Positions 11,851 through 25,035 of a stretch of DNA of 64,000 nucleotides are shown here, piece after piece. The DNA is from Phoronis australis. Its lineage: Eukaryota > Phoronida > Phoronidae. The stretch is from positions 62,001-126,000 of the forward strand of contig NMRA01000188.1 of assembly GCA_002633005.1 (NCBI GenBank). The letters run 5' to 3'. The notes beneath the pieces are model-generated. The model did no database searches. It saw only the letters and a list, made by a program, of their open reading frames with translations, and was not told the DNA's origin. The translations under genes were made by a program, and so were the position numbers. The first letter of the stretch is position 1, and each line of letters begins with the position of its first letter.

Positions 11851-12084
11851 ACTACAGACAGGGCAGTTCTTTGGTACTAGCTGTAGCCTTGAAAAAGGAT
11901 AAGGTCATGTTTCTTGTAAGCTAAACCATAACTTTTTACAGATTATGTATGAAATTTAATTTTTCAATACTGAACTACACTGTCAACACATATACCTCTC
12001 TTCAGATAAATCAAATAATCCACATCATCAAGTACGACCGTAAAGAGCCTAACTTACCATCTACCTTCTTTGTCTGATAATTTT

Positions 12085-12880
12085 AAGACCCCTTCGACTC
12101 CCGCGACCCCCACATCCCTCGATACTCTCGACCCACGGCCCCCTCTACCCACAACCCCTTCACCCATGACGCACGACCCCAACCCACCTTGATCCAGTCT
12201 ACACAAGCTCGACTAGATCTGAACATAGTACAAGCGCTGACTTGCAACACCAATGAAGTGGTCCGTGAGCTCGGTTGGTTTTTCCCTGTTTTTGCAATTA
12301 AGAGAGCCTATTCGAAACCAACGTTACAATTGTCGTTCCCTGAAGAGTATAATCGTCTCGTCAGCTCTTCAGTGAATGACAGATTCAATTTTTGTGGAGA
12401 GTGAGAGGAGCCAGTGTAATTTCATCAGTATATGCAGTTTTAAAAACAATCAGTTTACTAAAAAGTATATTTCAACGTTTTATGGAGTATACTGTAAACG
12501 AGTATACAACATAAAGCAAATAATAAAAGTGTAAAATTATGTACATTTACGTTAAGGTACTCTCTTCCAAAGTTTAGTAGAACTGGGCCATTGGCAGCCG
12601 CTCGTGGAAATATTTCCATAATAACGATAGCGCGCTCACAACACGCTATTTCAAATCACGTTCTCATGCCACTTTCGGTTTTTAATCGCCAGTCTTGAGC
12701 AAGAGCAGAATCGCGTGTAGGCATGTCTTATAGGATGTAATACGATTATGCAAAATATAAAAATCGCAAAAGCACCTCTATTGTCACATGTCGTGGGTGA
12801 AGGGGGTCGAGGGTCGTGGGATCGAGGGGTTGTGTGTCGAAGGGGTCGTGGGTCGAGGTGTGTGGGGGTCGAAGGGGTTT
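12085..12880. mobile_element. Element with inverted minisatellite arms, copy 2
   Basis: The left arm (about 12085-12185) is an array of CGACCCACGACCCC-type units, and the right arm (about 12789-12875) is its inverse, GGTCGTGGGTCGAGG. The core between them (12190-12785) matches 5200-5830 in inverted orientation and 56206-56835 in the same orientation. This copy is the most complete. No protein frame is conserved. The small differences in unit number between arms show that the minisatellite expands and contracts. Confidence 0.65.
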
Positions 12881-14418
12881 TGGAACTATCCTGTTTTGTC
12901 AAGTGACCACATGTTCTTTATCATTAGACGTTCCTTTATAGCAATTTATACCATTGCTTTGAATTCAATATCCCAAAAACGAGAAAATAGTTGAAAGTGC
13001 AAGCGTTTTAGCTCCATGGACATGAGTGTGACGTAAGAACCTACCCAGCGCCAAAGTGTCATGCTCAGAAATTGTGCAGGAGTTTCTTGCACAATTCTTG
13101 TGCCACATCCAGGCTTCTCTGATATCCCACTGGAAAGTGAAAACTCACAACTAATTTGTCACAACTACCACCAACGCAAAGTCTCAGCATTCTTTGTCAC
13201 ATTGAAATAAGCACACTGCACACAGTGGAACATGGCTAATGTAATTGGTTGTCCACATTTACGTGGCTCAGTCTCCTAACTCGAGATTGGCTTATCAAGA
13301 TATCGCCAGGTATTGTTCGTTGGTATTCAAACTTAACACTTGGTCGACTGGCGTTATTGTTTTTGGTGTTTAGGTAGGAAATCGGTGACTTTAAAGCTCA
13401 TCAAACCTACAACTTCATAACTTTTGTTGTCTACCCGCACCCTTAAACGAAATTTATTCATTTATTCATGTACTTGTACCCGTATGTAAATTTCAATTCA
13501 TACTGCATCAAAATCAGATGACGTGAAAATTACTAAGTCTATAGTTCGGGGCTCATCCACAAATTGGCTCGGGGGAAACGTTTTGTTTTTGTATTGTATT
13601 CGATGACGTCGCCGAAAGTGCAGGTATCCCAAACCGTCCGCAGAGACTTCGCAGGCGGGATGCCGCTTTATGGTAATAGGTAAAAAGGTGACAATTGTCT
13701 GGCGACCCATATCGTCTGAAAAATTTTAATACCCCTGCGTTCACCCATCGACGCGGAGACTGCAATTTCCGGATTTTAGTTGGAGTACGCAGGCTCGGCC
13801 GACGGATTTTACGTGGTGACCTAGTGTGACCAGACATAAAACGTTTGCACCCCTAAGTCCGCCTATGATATGACTTTAAAAGTGATGACCAAACTGTGTC
13901 TTACCTCTTGACCCATTTTTATAATCAATTACTAGTCATAATAATCGTTACTGTCTCGTCTCGCAAAAGCGCATTACTTGACAGTATCTGCCGAAATGAT
14001 TTCACTTTCGTGAGTTTCCTCTGTCTACAGAACAGCCCAGCCATATGAGGGCATTCGTGCCCTATACCAGATGCGATTACGACCAAGCATTCATTGAGTA
14101 GAATCATTGTTTCAAGTAGCTCCACAAATTTCTTCGATTTGTTCTGACTTTAATTAACAAAAGTACTTTTTAAAATTCAAAGATTAAAACTGCCAAAAAA
14201 TTTGTTTATTTTTTGTTTGTCTAGTCCCCGGAGTCCGAAAGACATAACTCGTATACCTAAAGAGTATGGTAACGGTGCGAAATGAAACATTGTTATAACG
14301 ATTTATATTCTACTTTCCTTGCCGGGATTTTTGAAGTTGTATACTGTACATAAATACGTAACAACCAAAATCTTTACCAAGACACCTGTATCCCAAAGCA
14401 CTAAACATCGAGCCTTAC

Positions 14419-14634
14419 CGACTGAGTGTATGGCATTTTGCCACGTAATGTCCTCTCACAAGCCACACGGCGGTCAGTTCTAAACAATTTTAAACAGTTG
14501 GTCGTTTCATAGAGAACCTGACAGTCAACAGATCAACTTCCACACCGAGGCTTTATGAAAACAGGAAAGGTTAACTTGGTTAACGCCGCCAACAGTTCTT
14601 TCTAAGAGCTTACAGGGTAAATAGGCACACCATA
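14419..14634 (-). pseudogene. ATP-grasp ligase paralogue, copy of exon 3 (dead)
   Basis: This 216-bp segment corresponds to exon 3 (219 bp) of the gene at 42830-45737. The splice acceptor (TTTATTTCAG|TATGG) and donor (TCG|GTAAGG) are both retained. The translation begins YGVP, as in the gene, and keeps KELLAAL and KLT, but it has a TAG at codon 11 and a TGA in the glycine-rich nucleotide loop (GS*SV where the gene has GSGSV). Intron sequence on its 5' side (about 14740-15090) also resembles the gene's intron (44480-44760). It is therefore a DNA-level duplicate, not a processed copy. Confidence 0.85.
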
Positions 14635-15239
14635 CTGAAATAAAAATTAACTTTTTGACCGTTTTTGTTGATCACAAACGGGGAGAGAGGACATGCATCT
14701 AAACCGGGCAAGTCGCCTCTGAGAAAACCCGTGATGAGGACAACTCAAAGTTTTAATAACAGATTACATCCAACATCAAAGCAACTCTACTCACCAAACT
14801 GTAGTCACTTCAGACGACAAACATGTTCACTTCAAAAATTGAAATGGTTAGCATGGCTACAAAAAGATCTAACTACTTTCCTTTAGGGGGCCATAGGTAC
14901 GTCTTGAGAATTTTAGATAGTTGGGCCGTGGACAGTTATTTTATTGGGGCATGTGACTACGATAATTATGCTCGTCAGACACTCACTCCAGTTGTCATTG
15001 GGTATCCCTCTGTGGTCATCCCTTGGTTTTCACCACGTTTTAGAGGCAAGTGTTCCTTTATTAAGCATTGCTTTTCTTGCTTACTGTAACGTTCGCCATG
15101 TGGTGGCAGCTGAAACTTTTGTTTGAGCGTTAGATTCTGGAAAATCAGATGCTGTTGTTATGAATATGGCTGGCATGAAATAACCAAGTGGAACTCAAAA
15201 GGTAAGATGCTGACAGTCACAGTGTGGAGGTTTTAGGTG

Positions 15240-16060
15240 CTCTGCGGTACCTTGGGTCTGGCTTGGACTTCCAGTCTGACTTGATGGCTACTGAACGCAT
15301 GGTCCTTAAGGTCGGGTTACTCGACAGGTTCGATAACCTTCTGATCTTACGGTCTCACAGAACTATCCAGCTGTAAGCAATTACATCGTCTATGAATGCA
15401 GAAAGCTGCTGGTGTTATCGTATTATCTTGGCTACCTTGTCGGTCTACAGTCTACAGTCTACAATCGGGTCTGCATTACATAATATTCCATTTCTAAGTA
15501 ATTCTCGGCTGAGTGTGCAACATAACGGGCATCTGTCAAGCTCAGCTGGACAGTGAAGAAATCCAAGTGTCATCGTACAATTCTTGGGATGTCAGACGTT
15601 TCCTGGTCTGCTCGTTAGCGCACAGATGTACATGTGATTGGGGACGAGTTAATGTCCGCATACGGCACAATAACGCATTCATTTGTTATTTCCAAGGTCG
15701 TGTCTCTACTTTGAAGAGGACGAAGCTGCCTCGACTTGAACTACTTGAAAGTTTGTGAGCAGCTCGATTGTTTGTGTTTGCGAAGAAAATTAACTGGTGA
15801 TGCGGAGCACATCTGTTAGACTGATAACATGACAGTTTTGGGATGGATCCGCTAACAGCTGGTGGAAACAGTTTGTAGCAAATTGTATGATCGAGATCCA
15901 GAATAGGACGTGTCTTACCAGAAGATGTTATTGTCCAACAACAGACAACCCAGCTGATTTGCTCACAAGGGGCATCCCTGCAGCTACTTTGATTAGCTCT
16001 GTTTTATTGCTTCAGGACCCTAACTGGTTGGCAAGGCCTACGACACAATAACCTTTGATG
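15240..16060 (+). mobile_element. BEL/Pao-type LTR retrotransposon relic (protease-to-integrase interval)
   Basis: Blocks typical of the RNase H part of BEL/Pao polyproteins appear in different frames. KLPRLELLES near 15725-15755 ends a segment preceded by a decayed AYG-like block. Further on are a stretch reading as a Trp/Lys/Phe-rich FVAN-type segment near 15860 and a DNPADLLTRGIP-type block near 15943-15980, followed by a GPNWLARP-type end near 16015-16040. Stops and frame changes between blocks show long decay. It lies within the decayed ATP-grasp paralogue, between its exon 3 and exon 1 copies, where the exon 2 copy should be. LTRs cannot be paired. Confidence 0.65.
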
Positions 16061-16191
16061 AGTAGTAGACGAGAAATGCCCCCACCCCTTCTTTTAACCA
16101 CCTCTGAGGCTTTAGTGTCTTCATTCGATACTAAGTTTTGATGTGAATAGATGGAGTACGGTTACAGAGGCCATAAGAATTGATAACTATA

Positions 16192-16268
16192 TTGGAATGT
16201 GTTTGTATCCTCCAGTTACATATGTTCTATTGGAATGTGTTGATATCCTGTAGTTACATAATATTCTA
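16192..16268. repeat. Two tandem copies of a 38-39 bp unit
   Basis: TTGGAATGTGTTTGTATCC at 16192 and TTGGAATGTGTTGATATCC at 16230 begin two adjacent units that stay alike to TTCTA. The sequence is AT-rich and non-coding, just downstream of the BEL/Pao relic, and may be part of its LTR. Confidence 0.55.
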
Positions 16269-17369
16269 TCCTGTTGTTGTTTATGGTTTACTGGTTCCTG
16301 TTTTGTAGTCGTCAGTACTGTATTAGCCATATATTCCTAGAACCTATTGACTTCCTGTACATTTCTGTATATATTCTATTATCTTTTGATATCAATACAC
16401 TTTTAGTTTGACAGCCAACTGGGCACAATCTTTGTTTTACTCATGACTTTTCAAGAGCAGTTGCCTGTGTTCTGAGGTTAGAAAACATGATGACTTGTCA
16501 TTAAAAGACACCAAGCTGCATTTATTTAGGCATAATCAGTCTCTCATTTTGTGTAGTCAATTCAGCTCTTTAACAGAACTGAAGGGTCATCGCAGGGCTT
16601 TTCACCGATTTGTCAAATGGACGTAAACCAAGAGAATGGGGAAAATCCTTGTTCAGTGTATTAATACTAACCATACAAAATTCCCTTGACATGACATGTT
16701 TAGGAAACCGCAAACGGTCTTACGAGTTATACGCATCTTTGTACCTTTCTCTAACAACGACAAATCAAATCGTCTGCTGTTTTGTATTCTCAGTTGTAGA
16801 CCTAATGACGTCATTTGATGTTCCGAATGTCATCCAATCACACAACTGAATGCTTCATAAGTTCACTAAAATAAAATGAAGGAGAGACAGGAGAATAATA
16901 AAAAATAGAATCTTCTTTCGAAGTGCTTGATTTCCACACTCGTGCTCCATGGTGGGGTGGATGGTTAGAGTGTTTGGCGAAGTCTGTTAAAAGTTCAACT
17001 GAGGAAGGGCCACTGAGCAAAAGGGAATTGGGCACCATATTAGTTAAGACTGAGTTTTGTGTAAATTTTTGTCCGTTGACGATTTTTGGTGACCGACACG
17101 AGTTTTCAAAAAACCCTATTGCAAAGAGTTTGCGGTTTCATGTAATCACTAACCTGGTGAAAAGTGTTTGTTGCTCAAATATTCAATTTGTGACGTCCCC
17201 CAGGTTTTCAGACCACGTGACGTGAATTTTTTGCTCAATATTCAATTAGGTATACAGTAGTTGTGACCAGATATTCGTTGTCAAGGCTTTTTATCAAATG
17301 TCATGGAGCGCCTCCCTGGTTAGGCCTAGTTCAACTTAAAAGTTGGGTTTTTTAAAATGAATCTCTCAC

Positions 17370-17663
17370 GTTGATATTCTTCCCCTTCAGTCAGTTGATT
17401 ATTCCATCAATAATTTTTTTAACCGTACGGCTATGCTCTTGTTTGTGTATCAAACCGTCAACGTTTAACTCATCAATTATTCCCAAAGACTTCAGCTTTT
17501 TACACCAAAAGCGGTTCACTTCGGTCTTGTGAAGTATCGCACAAAGTGATTTTAATCTCATTCTCTTTGCTTTAGCCCAGAACGAAGTTTGCACCTCCTC
17601 ATCTGTAGTTACCAAACTCGACCTCCAACGCATAGAAGCGTTTTCTCAGCGAGTGGCCCAGAT
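17370..17663 (-). pseudogene. ATP-grasp ligase paralogue, copy of exon 1 (dead)
   Basis: The minus-strand frame contains TTDEEVQTSFWAKAKRMRLK and GIIDELNVDGLIH, clearly parallel to the TTDEEMQISFWAK and GIVDEFNVDGLIH segments of the gene's exon at 45430-45737. The donor (AAC|GTGAGA) remains at 17370. A TGA at 17391-17393 replaces the Trp codon of the gene (KWLKEKN), and the frame is also shifted near the N-terminus (about 17617). In the stretch where the live gene has a 6-A run, this copy reads through without a frame break. That supports the idea that the live gene's run is one A short. Confidence 0.85.
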
Positions 17664-17699
17664 GGTATGAATTCCATTGCTGAAATCCTACAAGAAACC

Positions 17700-20500
17700 A
17701 GTTTCTAGTTGTTGAAAGGAGGGAAGAGATTAGTGGACCTTCGGAGTTAGTGGGCTATGACTGCACTACATACACACCGTCAATGTTTTTCATTGGTAAT
17801 TAATTTTTCAGCGACGTTCAGAATCACCATCTTCATGATGACATTTGAATAAACTCCATAACATTGACCACTGTCACCAATTTGAAAATCTTTTGCGTAT
17901 CTCATAGAAAATCACTTCTTGCAAGCGCCTGTAGTTAAGAAATCTGCATCAGTTGTATGTAACACAAAACTACTCATCCAACACCCGCATTTTTGCCTGT
18001 TTCACCATTCACTGTCATCATTTTATTTACTTTACTAAACTGTAATAATTCTGCACCATTCACGTTTAAATCACCCGGATCCTGAAGTGCTCCCTTACGG
18101 GTATCATGAATTATAGCATTCGGTAAAATTAAAAACTTCCCCGACGCCAGACAAATATATCGCATCACTAACTCAATGAAATCCGGATTTGTATTAGTAC
18201 CAATGTTAAATTCGCCGATATGGTGACATGATATGCTAAACAGAACATAACCGATACAAGAAATTTATTCGTGTTACATGTACGTGTTACTAACTTGAAA
18301 ATTTTTGTGGGATTACTCTGTTAGTTGGGCAAGTGATATGAAAAGAGTTTTTCATGAAATAGATGGCGGAATATATTTTAATAATTCTTATTTTTGTAAC
18401 ATCAGCAATGAGTGCTGAAGAAATCTCCTTGAAAGCTCAAAAATATTTAGTGCAAGTCTATTATTATTAAGCCTAAACTTCGAAGTTACGTTATGTTTAA
18501 GCAAGTGTCTCCGCTGAAAATGACGTTACTTTTATCTTGTGTCCTTGAAAACGGTCATTATTAACGCAACTACGTCCGGGGATACTCTCGTTGCTCATGG
18601 AGACGGGGCAGTATAAGTACACACTTCTTGAAGAAACAATAATATGTTCCTAGAGGAATAAAAGATCAGTGGAAGATGAAAGGCGTTTCATTTTTGTTTC
18701 ATTTTTACATAACTCACTCATAAGACCTGACCTGTAGTCCAGAATTCATCCATCATTCTAGGGTATGAAAACTTAAAATTCTATTTTAATTGGATTATAT
18801 CCAAGACAAAGTAGAAAATATTTTTGATTAGGTTACACACGACTTCGTGTTTTCAATACCTCTGGTAATTTTCCATGAAAGTTTTATCGAGTTCTCTAAA
18901 TGAGTTTACCCACTTTGAGGATATAATGTCCAAACTAGAAGAGTCGACAGCAGAGTTTAACTAGCAGTTGAGCGCTAAGTGTTAGTTACAACAAATGAAA
19001 CAATTTGAGCAAATGAAGTATATTTTTGAGGGTTTCATTCAATATTCGGGTGCATATTTTGCTGTAAAATGGGTAATGAGATACTGAACAATGCCCAAAG
19101 CGAATGTTCATGCTTTCCAGTTTGCCTTTTTCGAGAAAAGTACCAGTGTGGCACTGGCACACTTTTCTTGTGTACTTATAGCTGTGGTAACAAGAAGCAA
19201 ATTTGGATGAGATGCCTCATATAAGTCGCACTGGATTTTTGTTATCGACTGGTGGTTGTATGCCATTGTTCAGTAGACTAGAGTATTCGCACCGTTAGCA
19301 GGAAGTCCCGGATTCAGGCTCCGGACGAGAAAAAGATCAGACTTAACTATATGTCACTTGACGTAACCAAAGCGTTTATGAAAACTAATAATTCTCTGTA
19401 ATACCATATCAACTCGATGATTTATTGTAACGTATGTGATTTATTTCCTATTAGAATACATGTTGATAGCCCTCTTGATTTGTCGGTAGTCGCAAAGTCC
19501 TCTCAGGAGTTTGTCAGCTATCCGAAATACCTAGAGGTTGTACTGGATATTTAGATTTATCACCTGGAACTGTCATACATTTACGCAAAATTTCCCCCAT
19601 ATAATCGCACTTTTAAAATGATTTAATCCTAAAAGAAAGTTCATGAACCTCTATTTTTCGAATCTCTTGTATATAGCCATAGTTTTTATGATATGCTTGG
19701 AAAATTGCGATGCTGAGTGAGCCTTTTACAATAATGATTTCAGAAGCAGATTACAGAGACTGTAACGAGCAAATTCCTACAAGCAAATAGGTACACCAGT
19801 GAAGACTGGATACACTAAACTTTTGACTGACTCGGCTAACTGGGTGTTTATCTACATGTATGTACAGATGTCTCCATGGCATGGCACTTGAGTATTTTTG
19901 TGACAAAATTCAACAAGTAAATCAAGTACACAATTGACATACCAGATCTAGTGCAAATGTCAGTATCGTGGTATGGGCCATAAGGCCAGAGCTCGGGGGT
20001 GTAGGCCTAATCTTCGTACTTGAGAAAACATTTTCCCACTTGGTAGTTCTGCATGAATGCAAAGTCTTTAGTAATGTGACTATTTTATGGACGCGGATGA
20101 CTGTCTAATTATAATTTTTATTAGATGACTCCAGCATTAAAGCTACAATTTCCGAGTCTTAACTTTTCAAATTCTCGAGTTTTACTTGAATTTGTAGCTC
20201 AGATTTAGGGATTATCCAGTGTGAACTTGGACTAGAAAATCATCCAATGCAAAAGCCATAAAGTACTAAAGCGACATAAAATAATCGTCACTCAGCTTCA
20301 GATCGTATTAAACTAGGAAGGAAAATGGCAAACATATAATTTCGAGTTCGATGTCCAGTAAAAAGATTAATCCCGGACACAGGACTAATTTGGACAAACT
20401 TTCATTCTTTTAATTTGGTGTCGTGTTGTGGACACACTTCGATTGATTTGTTCATCTGCATTCCGCTCAGGGTGCGGGCTCGTTCGTCCGCAAGGAGGGT
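17700..20500. other. No recognisable gene
   Basis: AT-rich sequence with only short scattered frames. Near 19280-19330 there is a tRNA-like phrase (GGATTCAGGCTCC), too weak to call a SINE. No splice-flanked frames or known motifs were seen. Confidence 0.5.
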
Positions 20501-20519
20501 TTATCGTGGACCGTTTGGA

Positions 20520-20715
20520 GATACGCTCGTAATTACGACCGAGAATTCGCTCGTGTTTTTCTACAGAGACTTCGCTCGTGTTTTACGACCGAAATCGTTC
20601 GCTCGTAATTACCGATTTTGGCTTGTGAACGCTTCACAGCATGTTCAAAATACGAGCATGAAACTACGAACGTAAAATTACGAGTGAAAAATACGAGAGT
20701 AAAATTACGAGCGCC
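20520..20715. repeat. Fold-back sequence built of CGCTCGTAATTACGA-type units
   Basis: The left half has CGCTCGT at 20524, 20548, 20573 and 20600. The right half has the complementary ACGAGC/ACGAAC/ACGAGT/ACGAGA/ACGAGCG at 20652, 20666, 20680, 20693 and 20707, stepping about 14 bp. The two halves are inverted, so the whole can fold back on itself. It looks like the end, or the whole, of a fold-back element with repetitive arms. Confidence 0.6.
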
Positions 20716-20719
20716 CAGT

Positions 20720-23500
20720 TGCTTCAGAGCTCACGTGACCTACAGTCCAGTTTCTCATTGGATATATTGATTACTGTCGTACAACACGAAAGAAGTCTCG
20801 GTGGTAATTACGCGCGACACTTTCATCCGAAAGACCATCTATAAGGGTTATCTTCGCCACGGATGGCCACATTACGAGTACGCATTGTTTCATACAGTGT
20901 TACCGTTTCAGCTTTGCGTTTGACTTCAGTGAGACGAGCCTAGTGGAATGTGCCTGAGCATTGGGTTATTCCACTCATCGTCTGCACTTTTAAAATTTAA
21001 TTAACAAACCGGGCACCAGCATCTTAATTAGCCTACGCTCATGAAATGAGTTTACCGTTCGAAATGCAAGTGAATCCAGATGTATCATGGAATCCAGGTA
21101 CCCGTGTACTGTTTAATTGTATGGTCCCTCACTTCGTTGATCCAAGTTTGGTGTTAACATTTTTATTTTGATATGTAATTCTATTTTTCTAGTGCCATGT
21201 TGTTAGTTAGATTTTGTTTTAACAAATCAAAGTGTCTGTGCCTATTTAAAAATTACATCATACAGTCATTGAAATATTGCAAACTAACGAAAATTCGGTA
21301 ATGACGGTACTAATTTGCATAAATAGCACATTTCGACATTTTCCACTTGTTTAGGCCAATTTTCAGTCCTCCCCACCTAATTTTGTGCTTCACAAAAATG
21401 TAATTTAAATTCAAGTGTTGACACCCAGGTGAGCGCACGTGGGGGGAGAATTTCTTTCCGACAACTTGGAAGCAAGAGCGGCTTCGTTAACTCATTTCCT
21501 AACATTTCTCAACCAGCTACAATGACTGCTTCTTGCCGCTTCGGACTACAACTGGCACTTACCATGACAACACCTGGAATTTTCTCAGACAGGCTTTTTG
21601 TTTGTGCATTGTGGAACAGATGTCTTGGTGTCAGTGATAACCGCTGTGTTCGTGGCAACATTCTTTCCCGACCACTTTAGCAATTTCGGATAATAAAAGC
21701 TGAATCAGTCATTGAAAATTGAACTTTTTCATTGTTCAAACGGCAAAAATTCTTTAATTACAACAGAACAAATAGAAATTACGTGCCTTGCAACTCTTGT
21801 TTTTAATTTGATAAGCCCGCCATCTATTGAGTAACCTGTACAACACGACGGAGTGACTGGACTCGTGTACACCACCGCTTATCAGTGACAAAAGAATGCT
21901 GAGGAGTTAAAATCGAGGAGAGCGTCGCACACATAGTGCCTTTGAATTGGCAAGGGAAATGTACCAGACGATTTTTTAATATGATGTGTCACTCGCAACT
22001 GTTCGAAACGTGGACGAGCACGTTATCATCTGATTGTAATAAGTCCAATCAACCATTTCTTGAGACATAATCATTTGTCAGTTATTGTTGATATTTTTAG
22101 TAAGTTTAATGTAACTTTGTGCTAAAGTAATACCGATTTTAAAGTGCAACCACGAGACAGGGGCGCCTTCAATACTATTTCTGACGACTAGAAACCTTGG
22201 GTCCATTTACTACGTAAGCCAATACTGCGTGTATTATCTTACTCATATGGAGTACATTTGGTTGCGTGAAAGTAGTTCACTTCTATCATTTTGCGCGGTA
22301 GACGGCGCTTTTGTAAACATGGTGGTTCGTGATTTCTGGTTCAGACAGAAGGCCTATCGCGTTTTTGAATCAATGTAAATGTTACTGAACAACTGTTGTA
22401 AATGCCGACTCAGATCAATATCCGAACCGGGAATCTAACCTGGACCAGCCATGTACGCCTGCACGGTGGTACTTGCTTAAAAAGTGAGTTAAAAGGGGTT
22501 AGAATTGAAGATGACTTGCATGGTGATTTTCGACACATCAGTCACTGTGACTGTGCCGTGGCCGCTTGGACTTCGACTTCAGAGTTCAGTCTTATCACAC
22601 CTAACTACTTTGGAAACAAGTCGGATATAATGTTCCCTGGTTTTGAGAATGACACTATCAATATGTTGTAATAACTTAAGTGCAGGTTCACTAGTTATAC
22701 ATCACGGAATCAGGCTGTTAGTGTTAGCCAGATGGAACTCACCAGTGACAGCAAATGTCTAGACTTGGCCAGGCGAATACATGTGTTGTTGGTCACTTTA
22801 TACTAGGGAAAAATGGGAAACAACAACAGGACAAGGTCATGGTCAAAAAAGTTGATGAAAGTAACAACTGAATAACATTTCTGTTAATCAGTGGATTAGA
22901 TAGTGACCACCGTCTCTAGTTGGCCCTAGTAGAGACAGTGAAGCTCCTCTGGGAGTTTCATACATTGATAGATTTTCGGTGACTCATGCCTCACACTGAT
23001 TAAAACATGAAAGTCATGTTGTTTAAGTACCTCTTGTTCATAGAGGGACACCTTAGGTACCCATTGATGTCTTTAATTTCTTCCAACTCAAACAAATACT
23101 CCTGTAATGTAACTTTTTCTTCAATCAGTCCTTGGTTCAGTTGCCCAAATTGTCAACTGGCCAGTTTTACACTGCGCGCCCGCCTATTTTTATCGAGCCC
23201 GCCAGTGTGAGGCATAATTCGTCTTAAATCTTCCGGTGTATGTTGCTATCAGTGGATGAAACTTGTTATTCATGTCAGGGACCAATATATCCTAGCAGAG
23301 TCATATTTTGTAATTATGTAACTATAGAATTTCTGAAAATTTTTGATTAAACATATTTACCAACTGCTGTACTAAAATTGATCAGCTTGGTTAAAATTTT
23401 ACAGCCATAAGTCAACTCACTTGAACACAGATAATTCTAGGAGGCATATCAGTCATGCTAGTAAAAATTGAAAGCCTTTAATTAATATTTACGCATATTT
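20720..23500. other. No recognisable gene
   Basis: Several frames of 60-90 codons occur (21429-21680, 22402-22671, 23007-23210), without domains or splice support. CTCF-like half motifs of the form ATAGATGGCGG occur nearby (21820-21835, inverted). Nothing else is visible. Confidence 0.5.
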
Positions 23501-23508
23501 AAGTTCAG

Positions 23509-24035
23509 ATGGTGAACTGTAATACCCCACTGAAAAAGGCAAAGACATGCCTATTATGTGACAAACTGTTATACTCTGACTCTCACGCACACAAAGTTAA
23601 AAGTGCTGCATTAAAGCAGAGGTACTTGGATTTTTTTAAACTCATTTACATTCAATTCAACAATTATTTGCTGGATACTAGGCCTGTGTTTATCTGCAGC
23701 ACATGCATTGCGTTTTGTTCAAAACTCACGCAGCTGCAGAAATCAGCAAGAATGGATGTCAGCATTTCATTGCTCAGTCTGAAGGTCGACAGAAACATGT
23801 ACTAATTGATTCGCCATCTGTTTCTAAGAAGCCAACAGGGGCAAAGAGATTGTTAAATTTTGAGTCCGTGTTAGTTGACCATGGGTATTCAGTGTCTGAG
23901 GATTATCAACAATCCAACCCTTTCCTGTCAAACGTGTCTAAAGACTCAACTGAGCAACTTGGTCGGATACTGTTGTTTAAAATCAGTACATCTTTGCAAG
24001 ACTTCAGAAAAAAAGTGTGCTTAGACTTCCCCTGA
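23509..24035 (+). pseudogene. Zinc-binding domain fragment, frameshifted
   Basis: The frame from 23509 (98 codons) begins MVNCNTPLKKAKTCLLCDKL and has a CLLC pair near residue 14 and a second pair, CSTC, near residue 63, with aromatic and Leu residues between. The C-x2-C ... C-x2-C layout over about 50 residues resembles a treble-clef or ZAD-like zinc fold, but the family is not certain. Near 23790 the likely frame changes to a second one that continues with KRLLNFESVLVDHGYSV to about 24035. It is probably a piece of a transposon protein, since neither a promoter nor splice sites were seen. Function is unknown. Confidence 0.4.
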
Positions 24036-24977
24036 GGGATCTGTATGAAAAGCTGCTTCTTTGGAAAATTGTGAAAGAAGTGGAAAATCGTCCTTATTGG
24101 CTACCACTTCTGTGTGTCATTCACTTCATATTGCTGTGACTAATGACTTCACTGTAGCCATAATGTATGGGATACATGTAGATGTTTGCCAAAAATCCTC
24201 ATCATGCTGGCAATGGTGTATGTTTGAACATTTTTCTGATGGATCACATTTATAGTTTATAATTGTTTTTAACATATATTTTAGCAAAGGTGACATTGTT
24301 GATGATAGCAATTAGATCGATGATATATTACATTAAACATTATCCAGATTGAGATAGCCTCCTAAATTCAGAACACAGAAATCACGGCTGAAATTTATTT
24401 TTTCATCCTGAAATTTGAGGCGTGATTTGTATATTTTCGTACTTTTCAAATTCCTAACGCTATGTTGTATCATAACTGGTTGCAAGAATACTCCTGTAAC
24501 TTCATAAAAAGTGACTCTCATGACAAACATTTAATAAATTGTTACCATTCCCCTTGAATTTCTGACAGACAGTTGTGTGAATTTCTAAAAATTGGGACAA
24601 GCTCCGACTTTGTCCCAGACTAGAGAATTTTTGCATAATTAATTTTTGAAATTCAGCATGTAGTTAACTGTAAAACTGATGGATGACTGTTCTTGTTTAT
24701 TAGAGGATCTGCTTTAAGAAAAAATGTTGTAAAAGTGATGACAATTTATTGTATACTTTTTGATCTTTTGTGATGGCGTGGTAGTTTACACCATCTTTAA
24801 AAATGTCAATGACGAAAGGTAGAAATCATAAGTGACAACAGATATAAATAGTCCATTTCAGTTAATGACCCTGAAGCAGATAATACTGGCAGTACCCGTG
24901 TGGTTAAAGAGTCATGACATAATGCTTTCGATTTAAAAATGGTGAGGGACTTTCTGATATGAGTGTTTTTTCACAAG

Positions 24978-24980
<3 letters not shown>

Positions 24981-25032
<52 letters not shown>
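24981..25032. repeat. (TG)26 microsatellite
   Basis: An uninterrupted run of 26 TG dinucleotides. It abuts the decayed THAP frame that starts at 25033 and replaces the part of the THAP domain holding the first two zinc ligands. Confidence 0.98.

Positions 25033-25035
<3 letters not shown>

Larger units (their letters stand above)
4110..13860. repeat. Duplicated unit A (paralogue of 46965-62570)
   Basis: Stretch after stretch of this region can be aligned by eye with unit B: 4110-4430 with 46965-47330, 5585-6230 with 47340-48010, 6297-6430 with 52690-52800, 6460-7345 with 54050-54980, 10895-12760 with 54985-56835, and 12790-13840 with 61045-62560. Order and orientation are the same. Differences are mainly large insertions private to one unit, listed separately. 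Similarity is clear but with many substitutions and small gaps, so the duplication is not recent. It could be a segmental duplication or two copies of a very large compound element. Confidence 0.7.

Noticed and set aside
19280-19330. Second tRNA-derived SINE head
   Set aside because: Only a weak B-box-like word; no A box at the right distance.
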